64,000 nucleotides of DNA from Limisphaera sp026417315. GTDB taxonomy: Bacteria; Verrucomicrobiota; Verrucomicrobiia; Limisphaerales; Limisphaeraceae. Shown one piece after another: positions 52,701 to 62,198 of this stretch (position 1 is its first letter; each line of letters starts with the position of its first letter). The position numbers and the translations under genes are program-made. The stretch is from contig NZ_JBMVQY010000002.1 of assembly GCF_049537125.1 (NCBI RefSeq), positions 62,001 through 126,000 on the forward strand, given 5' to 3'. The notes beneath the pieces were generated by a model that saw only the letters and a program-made list of their open reading frames with translations, did not search any database and was not told the origin of the DNA.

Positions 52701-53728
52701 AATCCATTCGTCCCGGCGTGCCGGTCCAGTTGCTGGAAAACATCGGTCGCTTGAACAACCGTTTCCGCCCCTGGGGCGGCCATCCGCTGGGTAGCACCGA
52801 CCCGCGGGCGTTCGACATGGCCTTGAAGGATCCGGGCGTCCGGGCCTCGGACGACTGGGAGTTCCCCACCAACTCGCTGCCCAATATCGGTTGGTTGGGA
52901 CGAATCCATCGTGGCACCCCGTGGCAAACGGTGTACCTGAAGGCCGGCAACATCTTGGCCGACGACGCCGGACGCACGTATTGGAGCAGGGATTGGACCG
53001 GCAACACGAATCTGTTCGACGCCATCAATGCGGCTCCGGTTTATGATCGGTTGCTGTTCGACCTTTTCACCACCGATTACGACTTGGTCTCGTCGCGGGG
53101 CAAACTTTCGGTCAACCAGACCAATCTTGCAGCCTGGTCGGCCATCTTCAGTGGCGTCATTGCGTTGACCAACAGCCTGCCCGACGACGAGGTGCGCTTG
53201 CGGTGGTTGCGAGACCCGCAACGGGGATGGCTCGCGGAGCATTACCAACCCTTCGTGATCGCCCCCGCGGGGATCTACAATCCGTTCAACACGAACACCT
53301 GGTCGCCCGTGGTCCGCCTGGTGTATGGCATCAATCAGACGCGGTCCAGCACGAATCTTTTCCCGCGACAGGTGTTCGAGCGGACGGGCGACATCTTGGC
53401 CGTGCCGGAACTCACCGACCGTTCACCCTTTTTGAACTGGTCCGCGTTGCAGCTCCAGTACGGATTGACGGATGCTGCCGTGGAACGATTGCCCCAGCAG
53501 ATTCTGGGCCTGCTGAAGATCGACCAGCCTCGGTTCGTGATCTATGCGTACGGCCAGGCACTGCGGCCGGCGCCCAATAGCCGGATCGCCAGCGGTCCCT
53601 TCGCCGGCATGTACGACAACTACCAGATCACCGCGGAAAGCGCGCTGCGAGCCGTCGTGAGGATGGAAGGCACGCCGGAAAACCCGCGCATGGTTGTGGA
53701 ACAATACAACTGGCTGGGCCCGGACTGA
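49766..53728 (+). CDS. Large GspK/PilX-like pilus protein, Verru_Chthon cassette protein A
   Basis: 1320 residues. A basic leader (residues 1-41) is followed by one membrane helix, GVALVVTVIMLSVITFLAVAFLVLT, and an amphipathic segment with RARLAAEQALERAQAQLL, the GspK/PilX arrangement, though without a clear cleavage motif and Glu+5. The remaining 1200 residues are Asn/Trp/Tyr-rich with repeated TNLW, NPRAF and TNRIDDLL-like elements and no known enzyme domain. The size and last position fit Verru_Chthon protein A, whose function is unknown. The ATG overlaps the preceding stop. An 87-base gap separates it from the subtilase gene. Confidence 0.72.
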   Translation: MNLSAARLSPVRELPALTADGSPRPAGLVCQRTSPREASRRGVALVVTVIMLSVITFLAVAFLVLTRREKGAVTTSSDQARARLAAEQALERAQAQLLAPILAFTNPALYDLRVSTNYINPLGFDPRQSPRGQILPPARHWLTNVSYTYANGAPLNVDDYRQNLANLYYDPRPPVFVTNANGTVEFRYYLDLNRNGRFDTNGWQPVITPSGGYLAWDGTETTSLSNAVFQFMVGDPEWIGVLERPDRPHSSTNLFVARYAWLALPAGKTLDLNAIHNQAKMLNPRWDGFVRNMGVAPFEINLAAFLADLNTNLWNLGNLPGLEESYPASVPYLYITNLAQPSRGTAFEDAVALLSYRYNLSYNNLPSVSQWFGPAGTLFFSTNRIDDLLNGPLLTGVHLPPIDNDGLRVNFAWPGAENPRAFFSMQDLFDKTKTSPAQPDLFSFTDRLLAVSAKTNTYDRYTFYRLLQQLGTDSEPVPPERMHLTFDNLTTANPVSGVFSPTNYYPWRPLAFFTNAADRMLRAYTAEWLRSSPADYLLTYGTNQPFGITNIPVWISNRFVYTPAVNRLLQLAANMYDAQNTNRLPSVFRPLFSRQGPDVFITGYEQVVGDPTPYLLPPVEPSEVGQGSNLRVNVYGVPWILGAKSGLPNFNEFAMQTVFEVTRKVKIRKPSVNAHHSQFQTNQLYIVSLTNALAVELWNSYRVDFTNPVHIRVVGDVTMVLTNEYGLMRLNSGAVLSNRIPFVAVTNLVRWPGYRALQSPEPASFVIPVRTNITFVPPAFWENNSPNLNTNLLGFPNIPGFPLPRFGLLVQARLRAIIQLDGPSGPILDYVQLNGLDELRDLAEEFSRTRTDDPNGLAWGLLWDTNRIGGNTVNHVTRGINYQIRISLGDYGGNTVDWLNYGLPPRMSREWEIDSFRAFLGLAPLRYGGLVNTNLEQQVPFTPSRRISRHHTWQANDPLVHAMASDLRYWPAEEELRDESIRPGVPVQLLENIGRLNNRFRPWGGHPLGSTDPRAFDMALKDPGVRASDDWEFPTNSLPNIGWLGRIHRGTPWQTVYLKAGNILADDAGRTYWSRDWTGNTNLFDAINAAPVYDRLLFDLFTTDYDLVSSRGKLSVNQTNLAAWSAIFSGVIALTNSLPDDEVRLRWLRDPQRGWLAEHYQPFVIAPAGIYNPFNTNTWSPVVRLVYGINQTRSSTNLFPRQVFERTGDILAVPELTDRSPFLNWSALQLQYGLTDAAVERLPQQILGLLKIDQPRFVIYAYGQALRPAPNSRIASGPFAGMYDNYQITAESALRAVVRMEGTPENPRMVVEQYNWLGPD

Positions 53729-53815
53729 GGACTTCCGGGCGCCATGGATGGAAATGCTTGCTTGCAAATGCGGCTGCTTGTGGGAGTTTGAAAACGCCAA
53801 GGATTGAGGAGGCTT

Positions 53816-56800
53816 ATGCGGGCGCGACCGTTCATCTGGTTGGCGGCAAGCTTGACGCTCTTCGCAGCGTCGTTGGCAATCTGGCGTTGGGCCGAGCGAG
53901 CCCGCGGAGCGGTCCCGCCCGCGAGCACCGGCGCTGCCGCCTCTTCAGCCCCCCAGGTTCTGGATGCCACGCCCCGCGCGTTGCGGCTGAGTTTCGGTGA
54001 CCGTCTTCTGAGCAGCACATCGAGCTCGGGGCCCGCCCTGCCTTCCCGCAAGGAACTCCGGCTGCGCAATGCCAGCCATTTGCCCGAAACATGGCTGCGC
54101 CTGCCCACGGCCATCCTGCTGGAAAACGCTCTCGTGGACACGGCCGCAGGCCAGCCGCCGGCCATCCCGCCCCATCTTCAGGCACAGGGAGATCCCGGTG
54201 CCTACATTGTGCAGCGCAAGGGGGAGCTCACCGCCGCCTTCCAGGCACAACTGCGCGCGATGAACGCGGCCGTGGTGGCGTACATCCCCAACAACGCCTA
54301 TTTGGTGCGGGCCTCGCGGGAAGTGGCGGAGCGGCTCCGGTTGCATCCGGACGTCCAAGCGGTTCTGGCCTATGAGCCCTACTACAAGCTGCGGGGCGAA
54401 CTCTTGCCACGCGCAGTGATGCGGGCGCCCTTGCCGTTGGGCGAACGTCTCCACGTGGCGGTTTTCGAAGATGCGCGCGCTCAGGTCTCGGAGGCACTGA
54501 CCGGCTTGGGAGCTCGCCTGGTGGCCGAGGAGCCGTCGCCGTTCGGTCCCGTGATGATCGTGGAACCGCCTCCGGACCGATGGTTGGATTTGGCGTTGCT
54601 TTCCGGGGTGCAACTTCTCGAGATCGCCACGGACCGGGTCCCGGCCAACGACTTGGGCCGGGTGACGCTCGGCGTGGCTCCGACCCCGGTCGCTCCGGAC
54701 AACTGGTTCGGGCTGACGGGAACCAACGTGCTGGTCAATGTGAACGATTCCGGCGTGGACGCCACCCACCCGGATCTGGCGGGACGGATGCTGGCGTTGC
54801 GACCCGAGGACTTGAGTGATCCCAACGGGCACGGCACCCACGTCATTGGCACCATTGCCGGCACCGGAGAGATGTCCCCGACCGTGGCCAACGCCAGCGG
54901 ATCCCCCATGCCGGCCGAGCCCGGACAGTTCCGAGGTGTGGCGCCGAAGGCGCGTGTGTTCGTCCAACCGGTACTGATGGAGCAGCGGCCCGCACGGGCG
55001 GGCGCCCGGCCGATCCTCCCCGATTCCGTGTTACAGGAGCAGGCGGCCCGGACCAACGCATTCATTTCGAACAACAGTTGGCACTACGGCGGCAACACCG
55101 GCTACGACCTGGCTGCCGCCCGTTACGATGCCGCCACTCGCGACGCGCTGCCGGGTGTCCCCGGTTCCCAGCCGCTGCTGTTTGTTTTTGCCGCTGGCAA
55201 CTTCGGGAACGGCAACCCTTCCGGCCTGGGGGGAGAGGCCGACTCCATCCGGTCTCCGGGCACGGCCAAGAACGTCATCACCGTGGGCTCGATCGAGCAA
55301 CCTCGTCAAATCGACGCCGAGGTGGTGCTCTGCCGCCCCTTCGACACGGGGACCAACAACATTGAATTGTGTGTGACCAACACGCCCTGGCGGGAGGACA
55401 CCGACAGCCGGGACCAGGTGGCGGCCATGTCCAGTCGGGGCAACACCGGCATCGGCGTGGAAGGCGAGTTCGGTCGATTCAAACCGGACGTGGTGGCGCC
55501 CGGCCAATGGGTGGTTTCCACACGCTCCCAACAGTGGGATGAAGACGCCTATTACAATCCCACCAACGTGTACGGAGACGAGTTCACCGGGCTCGTTGTC
55601 CCGCCCGGGGAAGTCAACCGGTATTCGGTGTTTGTGCCGTTCAATGCCGTTCAGCTCGAAATCGAATTGCTCCCGCACCCGGAATCGCCGGTGCCGTTTC
55701 CGGGGCTGCCGATTTTCGTCCGTGCCGGCGAGTTCCCCACGGCGGCCGACCTGGCCGGCACGAACCGGGTCTCCATCCCCCCGGACCTGACTCCGGACCT
55801 GTCGCCGCGGGACGTCAGTTGGAACATCGGCGTGGGCAATCCCACCGCCGTGGCGGTCACCTTCAATCTACGCATTACGCTGCGCACGACCAACGACCTC
55901 GGGAACGAGCTGGAAGTGCGCCGTCAACTGAACGCCACCCTGGCTCCCTGGTACCGGTACGAAAGTGGCAGCAGTATGGCGGCGGCGCATGTGGCCGGGA
56001 CGCTGGCCCTCATGCAGGAGTTTTTCGAAAGCCGCGGCCGCACCAACAGTCCGGCCCTCATGAAGGCCCTCCTGATCAACGGCGCCCGATCCCTCAACCC
56101 CGTCTATGATTTTGAAGTCCGCACGCTTCACAACTACCAGGGCTGGGGCCGCGTGAACCTGCCCACGACGTTGCCTCCGGCTCTGACCAACACCACGCCT
56201 CCCAATCGAGGCGCCATGATCCTCTATGACCAGAATCCCACCAACGCTCTGGTCACGGGCGACCGCCATCTTCGGCGCCTCACTCTCACCGAAGCCGCCC
56301 GGGCCCTGCCCTTGCGCGTAACTCTGGTCTGGACCGACCCGCCGGGGAACCCCGTGGCCGGCGTGAAACTGGTCAACGACCTCGACCTGGTGGTGACCAA
56401 TGTGGATACGGGCGAGGTTTATTTCGGGAACGACATCCCGGGCGGCAGCGACTTCAACCAGCCCTGGCGTACCAACGAACCTCCCACGACCGACATGATC
56501 AACAACGTGGAGAACGTTTTCCTGGCCCCGCCCCTGGGCACCAATTACGTCGTGGCCGTGATCGGCCGTCGCGTCAATGTGAATGCCGTCACCGCACACA
56601 CGAACAACATCGCCCAGGATTACGCCCTGGTGATCTCCAGCGGCGACGGCGACCTGGAGGATGCCATCACGGTGACCGAACTTCCGGGAGCCAGCTCGAC
56701 CAATGCCAGCTTTGCCGGAACCACAAACGCCTTCAACTTCACCCCGGAAACGACGCCGGGTTACACCGGGATGTTGTTACTGGGTCAGCGGGTGGGCGCG

Positions 56801-59800
56801 AATCCGGCGCTGTTGGGGATTACCAACGGACTTCCCTCGCAATGGCGGTTCTATGTGCTTACGAACACGCAGAATTACACCAACGCGGCGTTCATCACCT
56901 TCCTTCCGCACAACCTCTCCATTCCACGGATGGGGGTGAATGAAAACGAGCAGGAGAACGCGACGCGCCTGGAGGCCGATATCGATTTGTACGTGTCGCG
57001 CAATCCGGCCCTGACAAACCTCGACCCGGCAGCGCTGGCCACGGCGGACAAGTCGAGAGGCCGCGGGGGCACGGAGATCCTCGTGTACTCCAATGCCGCG
57101 CCGGGCGGGGTGTACTACGTGGGGGTCAAGGCCGAGGATCAGATGGCCTCGGACTTCGGTTTCCTGGGCGTGTTCAGCCTGCTGCCGTTCAGCACGCTGG
57201 AGGAGGGCAACCAGATCGTGCGTGGCTTCCCCGTGCCGACGTGGATTCCGGACGGCAGCCCGGCGGCCCCCGGGGCTGCGTACGTCTTCGGCGTGGCCAC
57301 GTTCCCCATGCAGGTGCGGCGTGTCGTGGTGACGAATGCCCTGACTCATCAGAGCTTTGGCGATCTTGTGGTGAGCCTCCACCACGAGAATCGCTTCGCG
57401 GTGCTGCGCAATCATACCTACCCGGCAGTGCCGCCTCCCCTGACCGCATGGACCGTCTACGAGGATCAAGGCGAACGCGACATTCCCGGGGCACAGCGGA
57501 CGGACGGCCCGGGCAGTTTGCGGGACTTCGTGGGTGAGCAGGCCGCGGGACTGTGGGTGCTCCAGGCCCTGGACGATGCACTGACACAGACGGGAGCGGT
57601 GCAGCACCTCTTCTTGCGGATCGAGCCGCAGCGGCTGGATGAGACGAATGCGTGGCGCGGCATCCAACCGTTCAGTTTCTTTTACGAGGTGATCGATGTG
57701 CCCGAGGATGCCACGAACCTGACCATTTGCGTGACCACGACGAACGCGCCGGTGGAGCTTTACGTGCGCCACGGAGACTTCCCCACGCGCCAAGTGTACG
57801 ACCATTTCTTGGCGGTTCCCGTGCCCACGGCCTGCCTCAGCATCGGGCGCAGCAGTGTGCCCCCGCTGCGGGCGGGACGTTACTACATCGGCGTGTACAA
57901 TCCGCAGCCCTTTGCCCAACATGTGCAGATCGTCGTCACGCTGGACCGGGACCCGCGCGGGATTGTGCCCTTGGTGGTTACCGCCACTGGAGAGACACCG
58001 CTGCTGGATGATGCGGTCACCAATGCGAGTTTGCTCGTGACAAACCGTGGCCGGATCGGCTCGGTCGAGGTGGGGGTGCGGATCGACCATCCGCGGGTGT
58101 CCGATCTGGCCCTTACGTTGGTCAGTCCGAAAGGGACCCGGATTTTGCTGAGCGAGGCGCGCGGGTGGGCGTCCACCGCCGGCATGGGGTCGACCTATCT
58201 GATTACGAATATTGTGCCGGTGCAGTATAGCGGCGGAGCAGAGGCGGTGACGAATGTAGTGGATCTGGGCATCAACCAGGGAACAGTAACCATCGATTAC
58301 GATTTCTATCAGCTCCCGGATCGGCTCAAGGTTTATTACGAGGGACAGTTGCTCCATGATACCGGAATGATCAGCGGGGCTGGACGGATCCAGGTCGATT
58401 ACGGGCCCGGGGCTTCCACGCTTCTCACCATCACGGTCAACGAGGGGGGAAATCCAGAAACCAACACATTATGGAAATACGTTCTCACCTCCATACGAGA
58501 AGTGCACAACTACTTGATCTTCACGGAAAACACCAATCTCGCCCCCGGTCCGATCAAGTTCATTGCTCCGCCGTTTGCCCCGCCGACCAATCGGACCGAA
58601 ACCTTCTTGGGCGGGTTCGAGAGCGTGTCGCCCGGGTGGTATGATCCCGGGCAGGTGGTGGAGGGTTGGACGGTCCTGGAGTCGGGCCCCGTACAGGTGG
58701 TGAGCAACGCGGCTTGGGCGCATACGGGGGCTCAATTTCTGGCCCTGCACGACGGCGGTTTGGCGCGGACGCTGTCCACGGTCAGCGGCCGCCATTACAT
58801 GCTCCAGTTCGCATCGCGCGCTGCGCCCGCGCTGGAGGGAATCATCAGCTGGTGGCCCGGGGAGGATGACGCAGTGGACATCGTCAACCGACAGAATGGA
58901 GCCTTCCTCGGAACCGCTGCGACGCGCTTTACCAACGGGGTGGTGGGCCGCGCCTTTGGCTTTGACGGCTCCATCGATGCCATCCGGGTGCCGGTGAGCG
59001 ACCTTCTGAAAGTGCGGGACGCCATCACGGTCGACGCGTGGGTGTACCCTCTGGCTCACGGGGCCTTTCACGACATTTTGACGCGCTGGGGCGCCTTCGG
59101 CCTTGACGATCGGAGTTTTGGGCTCTCTCTGGATCCTCTGGGCCGTCCCTACTTCGTGATCAGCACGAACGGGTTCGATTGCTCGCCCACCCCGTGCATG
59201 GCCCGGGCAACGGCACCACTGCCGCTCCGGACTTGGACGCATCTGGCGGGCACTTATGATGGTCAGTACATCCGCCTGTACGTCAACGGCGCGCTGGCGA
59301 GCGAGGTCCTTCTGCCGGGTTCGATCTGGCCCGGGAACAACGACCTGGTGATTGGCGGAGAGGTCTCCAATAACACTCTCTTGTCTCCCTTTGCCGGTTA
59401 CATCGACGAGCCAACGCTGTACGGGCGTGCACTGACGGCTGAAGAGGTGCGCGCCATCTTCGAGGCCGGTGCGCGCGGCAAGTGTGGGCTGCCGAATCCA
59501 CCGGCGGTCTGCGGCGGAGAAACCCGGTTCGCGGCCGCAGTGGCCGGGATTGTGACCAATGTGATCTACAACGCCTCGACCAACTGGGTCACCAACATGC
59601 TCTCCTTCCAGGCGCGGGGGCCGGCAACGACGATTGTTCTGGAATCGCCGCCCCAGGGTTCGCGCATCTGGCTGGACACCTTCACGCTGACGGAGTTCCC
59701 GAGTCCCATGTATGCATTGCCCGAGGAATCGCTGCGTGCACTGACCGGCGAGGAGGCCTTCGGCGAGTGGAAGCTGGAGATCTGGGACATGCGCGCGGGT

Positions 59801-61129
59801 GCCACGAATGTGCAGCCGGTGTTGCTGAGCTGGCAGCTCCGCTTCGTGTTCCAGAACGAGACTGCGTTGCCGGATCGGCTGGCCACCGGCCAGGCGTTGA
59901 CGAATACACTGCCGGCCGGTCAAATGCGGTTCTATACGGTGGACGTGCCGGATTGGGCCCTGGCGGCCACCAACCAGCTCCTCGCAGCCACCCGGCCACT
60001 CAACCTGTGGTTCAACCAGAGCCAGCCGCCTTTTGGCACCAATGCCGGCGATTACCTGCTGTTGTCCCAGGTGACCGCCGGCAGTGTGACGCTCACACCC
60101 GGCAGCGTGCCGGCCCTTCAACCCGGCACCCGGTACTATCTGGGAGTGCAAAACACCAACACCAACGCAGTGACCTACAGCCTGCGCGTGGATTTCAACA
60201 TCACGCCGTTGACCAACGGTGTGCCCCTCTACGGCGTGGAACCGCCGGGGCGGGGACCTCGCTATTTCAGCTTCGTGGTATCGCCCGCTGCGGCGGCGGT
60301 GGTCTTCCGGCTCGCGGAGCTGACCGCGAACGCAGATCTCGTGGTGCGGCGCGCCCCGGATTTGCCGAACCTCTTGTCCTTCGACTACGGCAGTTTCAAC
60401 CCCGGCTTGGCGGACGAGGAAATCGTCATCCTCACCAATTCGGCCCCTGTCCCGTTGCGGCCGGGCGTCTGGTTGCTGGGACTCTTTAACCGGGACACGG
60501 CGCCCGCAGAGTACACCCTGCTGGCTCAGGAGCAGGCGTGGGCGCGGCCGATCATCACCTTGACCAACGGAGTGCCTTATTCGAGCACGGTGCCCGCCGA
60601 CGAGGTGGATTACTACCGGTTCGTGGTCCCGGCAGACGCGGCCCGGGCGCAATTCGAGATTCGACAGCCCGGTGCGGATGTGAATCTTGTGCTCCGTCGC
60701 GGTTGGCCGCCGGCCACGATGGCCAACTTTGATTACCTGAGCGCAAACCCCGGCCGTAGTGAGGAGTACATCCTGGTTCTGAGCAACAGCGATCCCGTAC
60801 CGCTGGCTCCGGGCGAGTGGTATGTGTCCGCGGTGAGCGCAGATGGCGTGCCGGCGTCGTACAGCGTGGTTGCCACGGCCTGGGCCGTAACCGGCCGGCC
60901 GGTGGTCATCACCTCCGTTTCCGCCACCGCGACGAATCTTTGTCTCACCTGGAGCTCGCTGCCCGGCGCGCGGTACTTCGTGGAAGGCGTGGAAGCCCTG
61001 GACGGCAGCTCGTGGACGCCGGTCTCGTCCACGTTGACCGCCACCTCGACGAATCTGCAGTGGTGCATCCCGTTGCCCTCGGAGTACTCCTTCTTCCGAG
61101 TGGTGGAGGGCATTGTGCCCGAACCCTGA
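53816..61129 (+). CDS. Giant secreted subtilisin-family (S8) protease with P-domain, LamG and PPC-type C-terminal domains
   Basis: 2437 residues. A signal peptide (FIWLAASLTLFAASLAIW) and a propeptide of about 290 residues precede the S8 domain. The triad is Asp in NDSGVDATHPD (about 311), His in NGHGTHVIG (about 339) and Ser in SGSSMAAAHVAG (about 720). The gap of 380 residues between His and Ser is much larger than usual, so an insert domain is likely. Downstream are a jelly-roll region with ATLVVTN-like pieces, a P-domain (ASLLVTNRGRIGSVEVGV), a DUF642-like part, a LamG domain (GIISWWPGEDDAVDIVN), and at least three PPC-like repeats marked LTNGVP. It ends SFFRVVEGIVPEP. GAGGAGG lies 4 bases before the ATG at 53816. 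Confidence 0.85.
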   Translation: MRARPFIWLAASLTLFAASLAIWRWAERARGAVPPASTGAAASSAPQVLDATPRALRLSFGDRLLSSTSSSGPALPSRKELRLRNASHLPETWLRLPTAILLENALVDTAAGQPPAIPPHLQAQGDPGAYIVQRKGELTAAFQAQLRAMNAAVVAYIPNNAYLVRASREVAERLRLHPDVQAVLAYEPYYKLRGELLPRAVMRAPLPLGERLHVAVFEDARAQVSEALTGLGARLVAEEPSPFGPVMIVEPPPDRWLDLALLSGVQLLEIATDRVPANDLGRVTLGVAPTPVAPDNWFGLTGTNVLVNVNDSGVDATHPDLAGRMLALRPEDLSDPNGHGTHVIGTIAGTGEMSPTVANASGSPMPAEPGQFRGVAPKARVFVQPVLMEQRPARAGARPILPDSVLQEQAARTNAFISNNSWHYGGNTGYDLAAARYDAATRDALPGVPGSQPLLFVFAAGNFGNGNPSGLGGEADSIRSPGTAKNVITVGSIEQPRQIDAEVVLCRPFDTGTNNIELCVTNTPWREDTDSRDQVAAMSSRGNTGIGVEGEFGRFKPDVVAPGQWVVSTRSQQWDEDAYYNPTNVYGDEFTGLVVPPGEVNRYSVFVPFNAVQLEIELLPHPESPVPFPGLPIFVRAGEFPTAADLAGTNRVSIPPDLTPDLSPRDVSWNIGVGNPTAVAVTFNLRITLRTTNDLGNELEVRRQLNATLAPWYRYESGSSMAAAHVAGTLALMQEFFESRGRTNSPALMKALLINGARSLNPVYDFEVRTLHNYQGWGRVNLPTTLPPALTNTTPPNRGAMILYDQNPTNALVTGDRHLRRLTLTEAARALPLRVTLVWTDPPGNPVAGVKLVNDLDLVVTNVDTGEVYFGNDIPGGSDFNQPWRTNEPPTTDMINNVENVFLAPPLGTNYVVAVIGRRVNVNAVTAHTNNIAQDYALVISSGDGDLEDAITVTELPGASSTNASFAGTTNAFNFTPETTPGYTGMLLLGQRVGANPALLGITNGLPSQWRFYVLTNTQNYTNAAFITFLPHNLSIPRMGVNENEQENATRLEADIDLYVSRNPALTNLDPAALATADKSRGRGGTEILVYSNAAPGGVYYVGVKAEDQMASDFGFLGVFSLLPFSTLEEGNQIVRGFPVPTWIPDGSPAAPGAAYVFGVATFPMQVRRVVVTNALTHQSFGDLVVSLHHENRFAVLRNHTYPAVPPPLTAWTVYEDQGERDIPGAQRTDGPGSLRDFVGEQAAGLWVLQALDDALTQTGAVQHLFLRIEPQRLDETNAWRGIQPFSFFYEVIDVPEDATNLTICVTTTNAPVELYVRHGDFPTRQVYDHFLAVPVPTACLSIGRSSVPPLRAGRYYIGVYNPQPFAQHVQIVVTLDRDPRGIVPLVVTATGETPLLDDAVTNASLLVTNRGRIGSVEVGVRIDHPRVSDLALTLVSPKGTRILLSEARGWASTAGMGSTYLITNIVPVQYSGGAEAVTNVVDLGINQGTVTIDYDFYQLPDRLKVYYEGQLLHDTGMISGAGRIQVDYGPGASTLLTITVNEGGNPETNTLWKYVLTSIREVHNYLIFTENTNLAPGPIKFIAPPFAPPTNRTETFLGGFESVSPGWYDPGQVVEGWTVLESGPVQVVSNAAWAHTGAQFLALHDGGLARTLSTVSGRHYMLQFASRAAPALEGIISWWPGEDDAVDIVNRQNGAFLGTAATRFTNGVVGRAFGFDGSIDAIRVPVSDLLKVRDAITVDAWVYPLAHGAFHDILTRWGAFGLDDRSFGLSLDPLGRPYFVISTNGFDCSPTPCMARATAPLPLRTWTHLAGTYDGQYIRLYVNGALASEVLLPGSIWPGNNDLVIGGEVSNNTLLSPFAGYIDEPTLYGRALTAEEVRAIFEAGARGKCGLPNPPAVCGGETRFAAAVAGIVTNVIYNASTNWVTNMLSFQARGPATTIVLESPPQGSRIWLDTFTLTEFPSPMYALPEESLRALTGEEAFGEWKLEIWDMRAGATNVQPVLLSWQLRFVFQNETALPDRLATGQALTNTLPAGQMRFYTVDVPDWALAATNQLLAATRPLNLWFNQSQPPFGTNAGDYLLLSQVTAGSVTLTPGSVPALQPGTRYYLGVQNTNTNAVTYSLRVDFNITPLTNGVPLYGVEPPGRGPRYFSFVVSPAAAAVVFRLAELTANADLVVRRAPDLPNLLSFDYGSFNPGLADEEIVILTNSAPVPLRPGVWLLGLFNRDTAPAEYTLLAQEQAWARPIITLTNGVPYSSTVPADEVDYYRFVVPADAARAQFEIRQPGADVNLVLRRGWPPATMANFDYLSANPGRSEEYILVLSNSDPVPLAPGEWYVSAVSADGVPASYSVVATAWAVTGRPVVITSVSATATNLCLTWSSLPGARYFVEGVEALDGSSWTPVSSTLTATSTNLQWCIPLPSEYSFFRVVEGIVPEP

Positions 61130-62111
61130 TTCCCAAGCCACGCCCGACGGCCCGATTGCGGTGGCTTCATCGCGCAAGGTCGTGATTCTGTGTGCCAATC
61201 CCGCCCTGGATGAGGAATGGGAAGTGGATGGGGTCCGCCGGGAGGAGAAGAATCGAGTCCTTCGCAAGCGGCAATGGGCGGGAGGCAAAGGGGTCAACGT
61301 GGCGCGATGGTTGGGGTGGCTGCGGGTTCCCGCGCGCCTGGTGCTTCTGGCGGGGGGAGAACCCGGGCGGACGTTGCTTCAGCTCCTGCGCAGGGAGGGG
61401 ATTCGGTATCATTGCATTCCCGTGAGTGGCGCTACGCGAGTGAACGTGCTGGTGACGGATCCCCGGGGGCGCCAGTGGCGGTTCAATCCGGAGGGCCCCA
61501 GGGTCGGCCTTGCGGAGTGGCGGTCGGCCGTGGCAGCTGTGGTAGAAGAACTGCAGCGAAGTTCGTTGTTGATTCTTTCCGGAAGCCTGCCGCCGGGCGT
61601 TCCCGCTCGGGGCTATGCAGAGCTGGTGCGGCGGGCGCGGCGTATGGGCGTACGGGTGGTCTTGGATTGCGATGGGCCGACCCTCAGGCATGCCGTGCCG
61701 GCCGGTCCCTTTTTGGTCAAGCCCAACGAGGCCGAACTGAGGGAATGGGCCCGGACCTTCTTCCGCGCGGAGCTGTCCCTGAAAGATGCGGCCCGGCGGA
61801 TGTCCGAAATGACCGGGGGTTGGGTGCTGGTCTCGCGGGGCGGTCGGCCGGCTCTCTTGGTGCACGCCCGGCTCGGGATCGAAAGGGCCATGAGACCGCC
61901 GCATGTCCGCCCGCGCAACCGGTTGGGGGCCGGGGATGCGTTGGTGGCCGGAGTTTGCCGGGCGATCCTCCACGATGGTCCTCCGGACAGCTGGCTGCGG
62001 TCGGGTCTTTTGGTGGGTTCGATGGCCACGCAGTATCCGGGCGGGGTGTTGCCGCCGCGCGCGAGGTTGAAGACGGTTCTGCGGGCCGCGGGAGGCTCGA
62101 GACCCCTGTGA
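61113..62111 (+). CDS. PfkB-family sugar kinase (1-phosphofructokinase/tagatose-6-phosphate kinase type)
   Basis: 332 residues. The N-terminal VVILCANPALDEEW, the phosphate/substrate motif WAGGKGVNVARWLG and LSGSLPPGVP, KPNEAELREW and the ATP/anion-hole motif NRLGAGDALVAGV are those of FruK/LacC-type kinases. The usual GAGDS is GAGDA; the catalytic Asp is kept. It phosphorylates a phospho-sugar, probably fructose-1-phosphate or a relative. The GTG start overlaps the protease gene by 17 bases; whether this is the true start is unclear, as homology starts near VVILCANPA. Confidence 0.82.
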   Translation: MCPNPDSQATPDGPIAVASSRKVVILCANPALDEEWEVDGVRREEKNRVLRKRQWAGGKGVNVARWLGWLRVPARLVLLAGGEPGRTLLQLLRREGIRYHCIPVSGATRVNVLVTDPRGRQWRFNPEGPRVGLAEWRSAVAAVVEELQRSSLLILSGSLPPGVPARGYAELVRRARRMGVRVVLDCDGPTLRHAVPAGPFLVKPNEAELREWARTFFRAELSLKDAARRMSEMTGGWVLVSRGGRPALLVHARLGIERAMRPPHVRPRNRLGAGDALVAGVCRAILHDGPPDSWLRSGLLVGSMATQYPGGVLPPRARLKTVLRAAGGSRPL

Positions 62112-62198
62112 GTGGAGAGGGCAGGGGTCTTTTGCCGGGGGAGGCCGGGTTCCAAATCAGCGGTGGCGGGGCGGGGGATTCGGTGTAATGTTGGAGAC

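Noticed and set aside
53741..53775. GG and TTGCTTGCA upstream of the subtilase as a sigma54 promoter
   Set aside because: GG to GC spacings are 8 or 12, not 10, although the motif lies in a suitable place.
61070..61129. VPEP at the end of the subtilase as a PEP-CTERM signal
   Set aside because: A PEP-CTERM tail needs a membrane helix and an Arg cluster after VPEP. Here the stop codon follows VPEP directly, and no other frame supplies such a tail.
58469..61297. 942-codon open frame on the minus strand antisense to the subtilase
   Set aside because: The plus-strand protein has complete S8, P-domain and LamG motifs. The antisense translation has no domain and arises from GC-biased third positions. 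The same holds for the long frames at 13525-15735, 23479-25755, 33892-35883 and 35929-37704.
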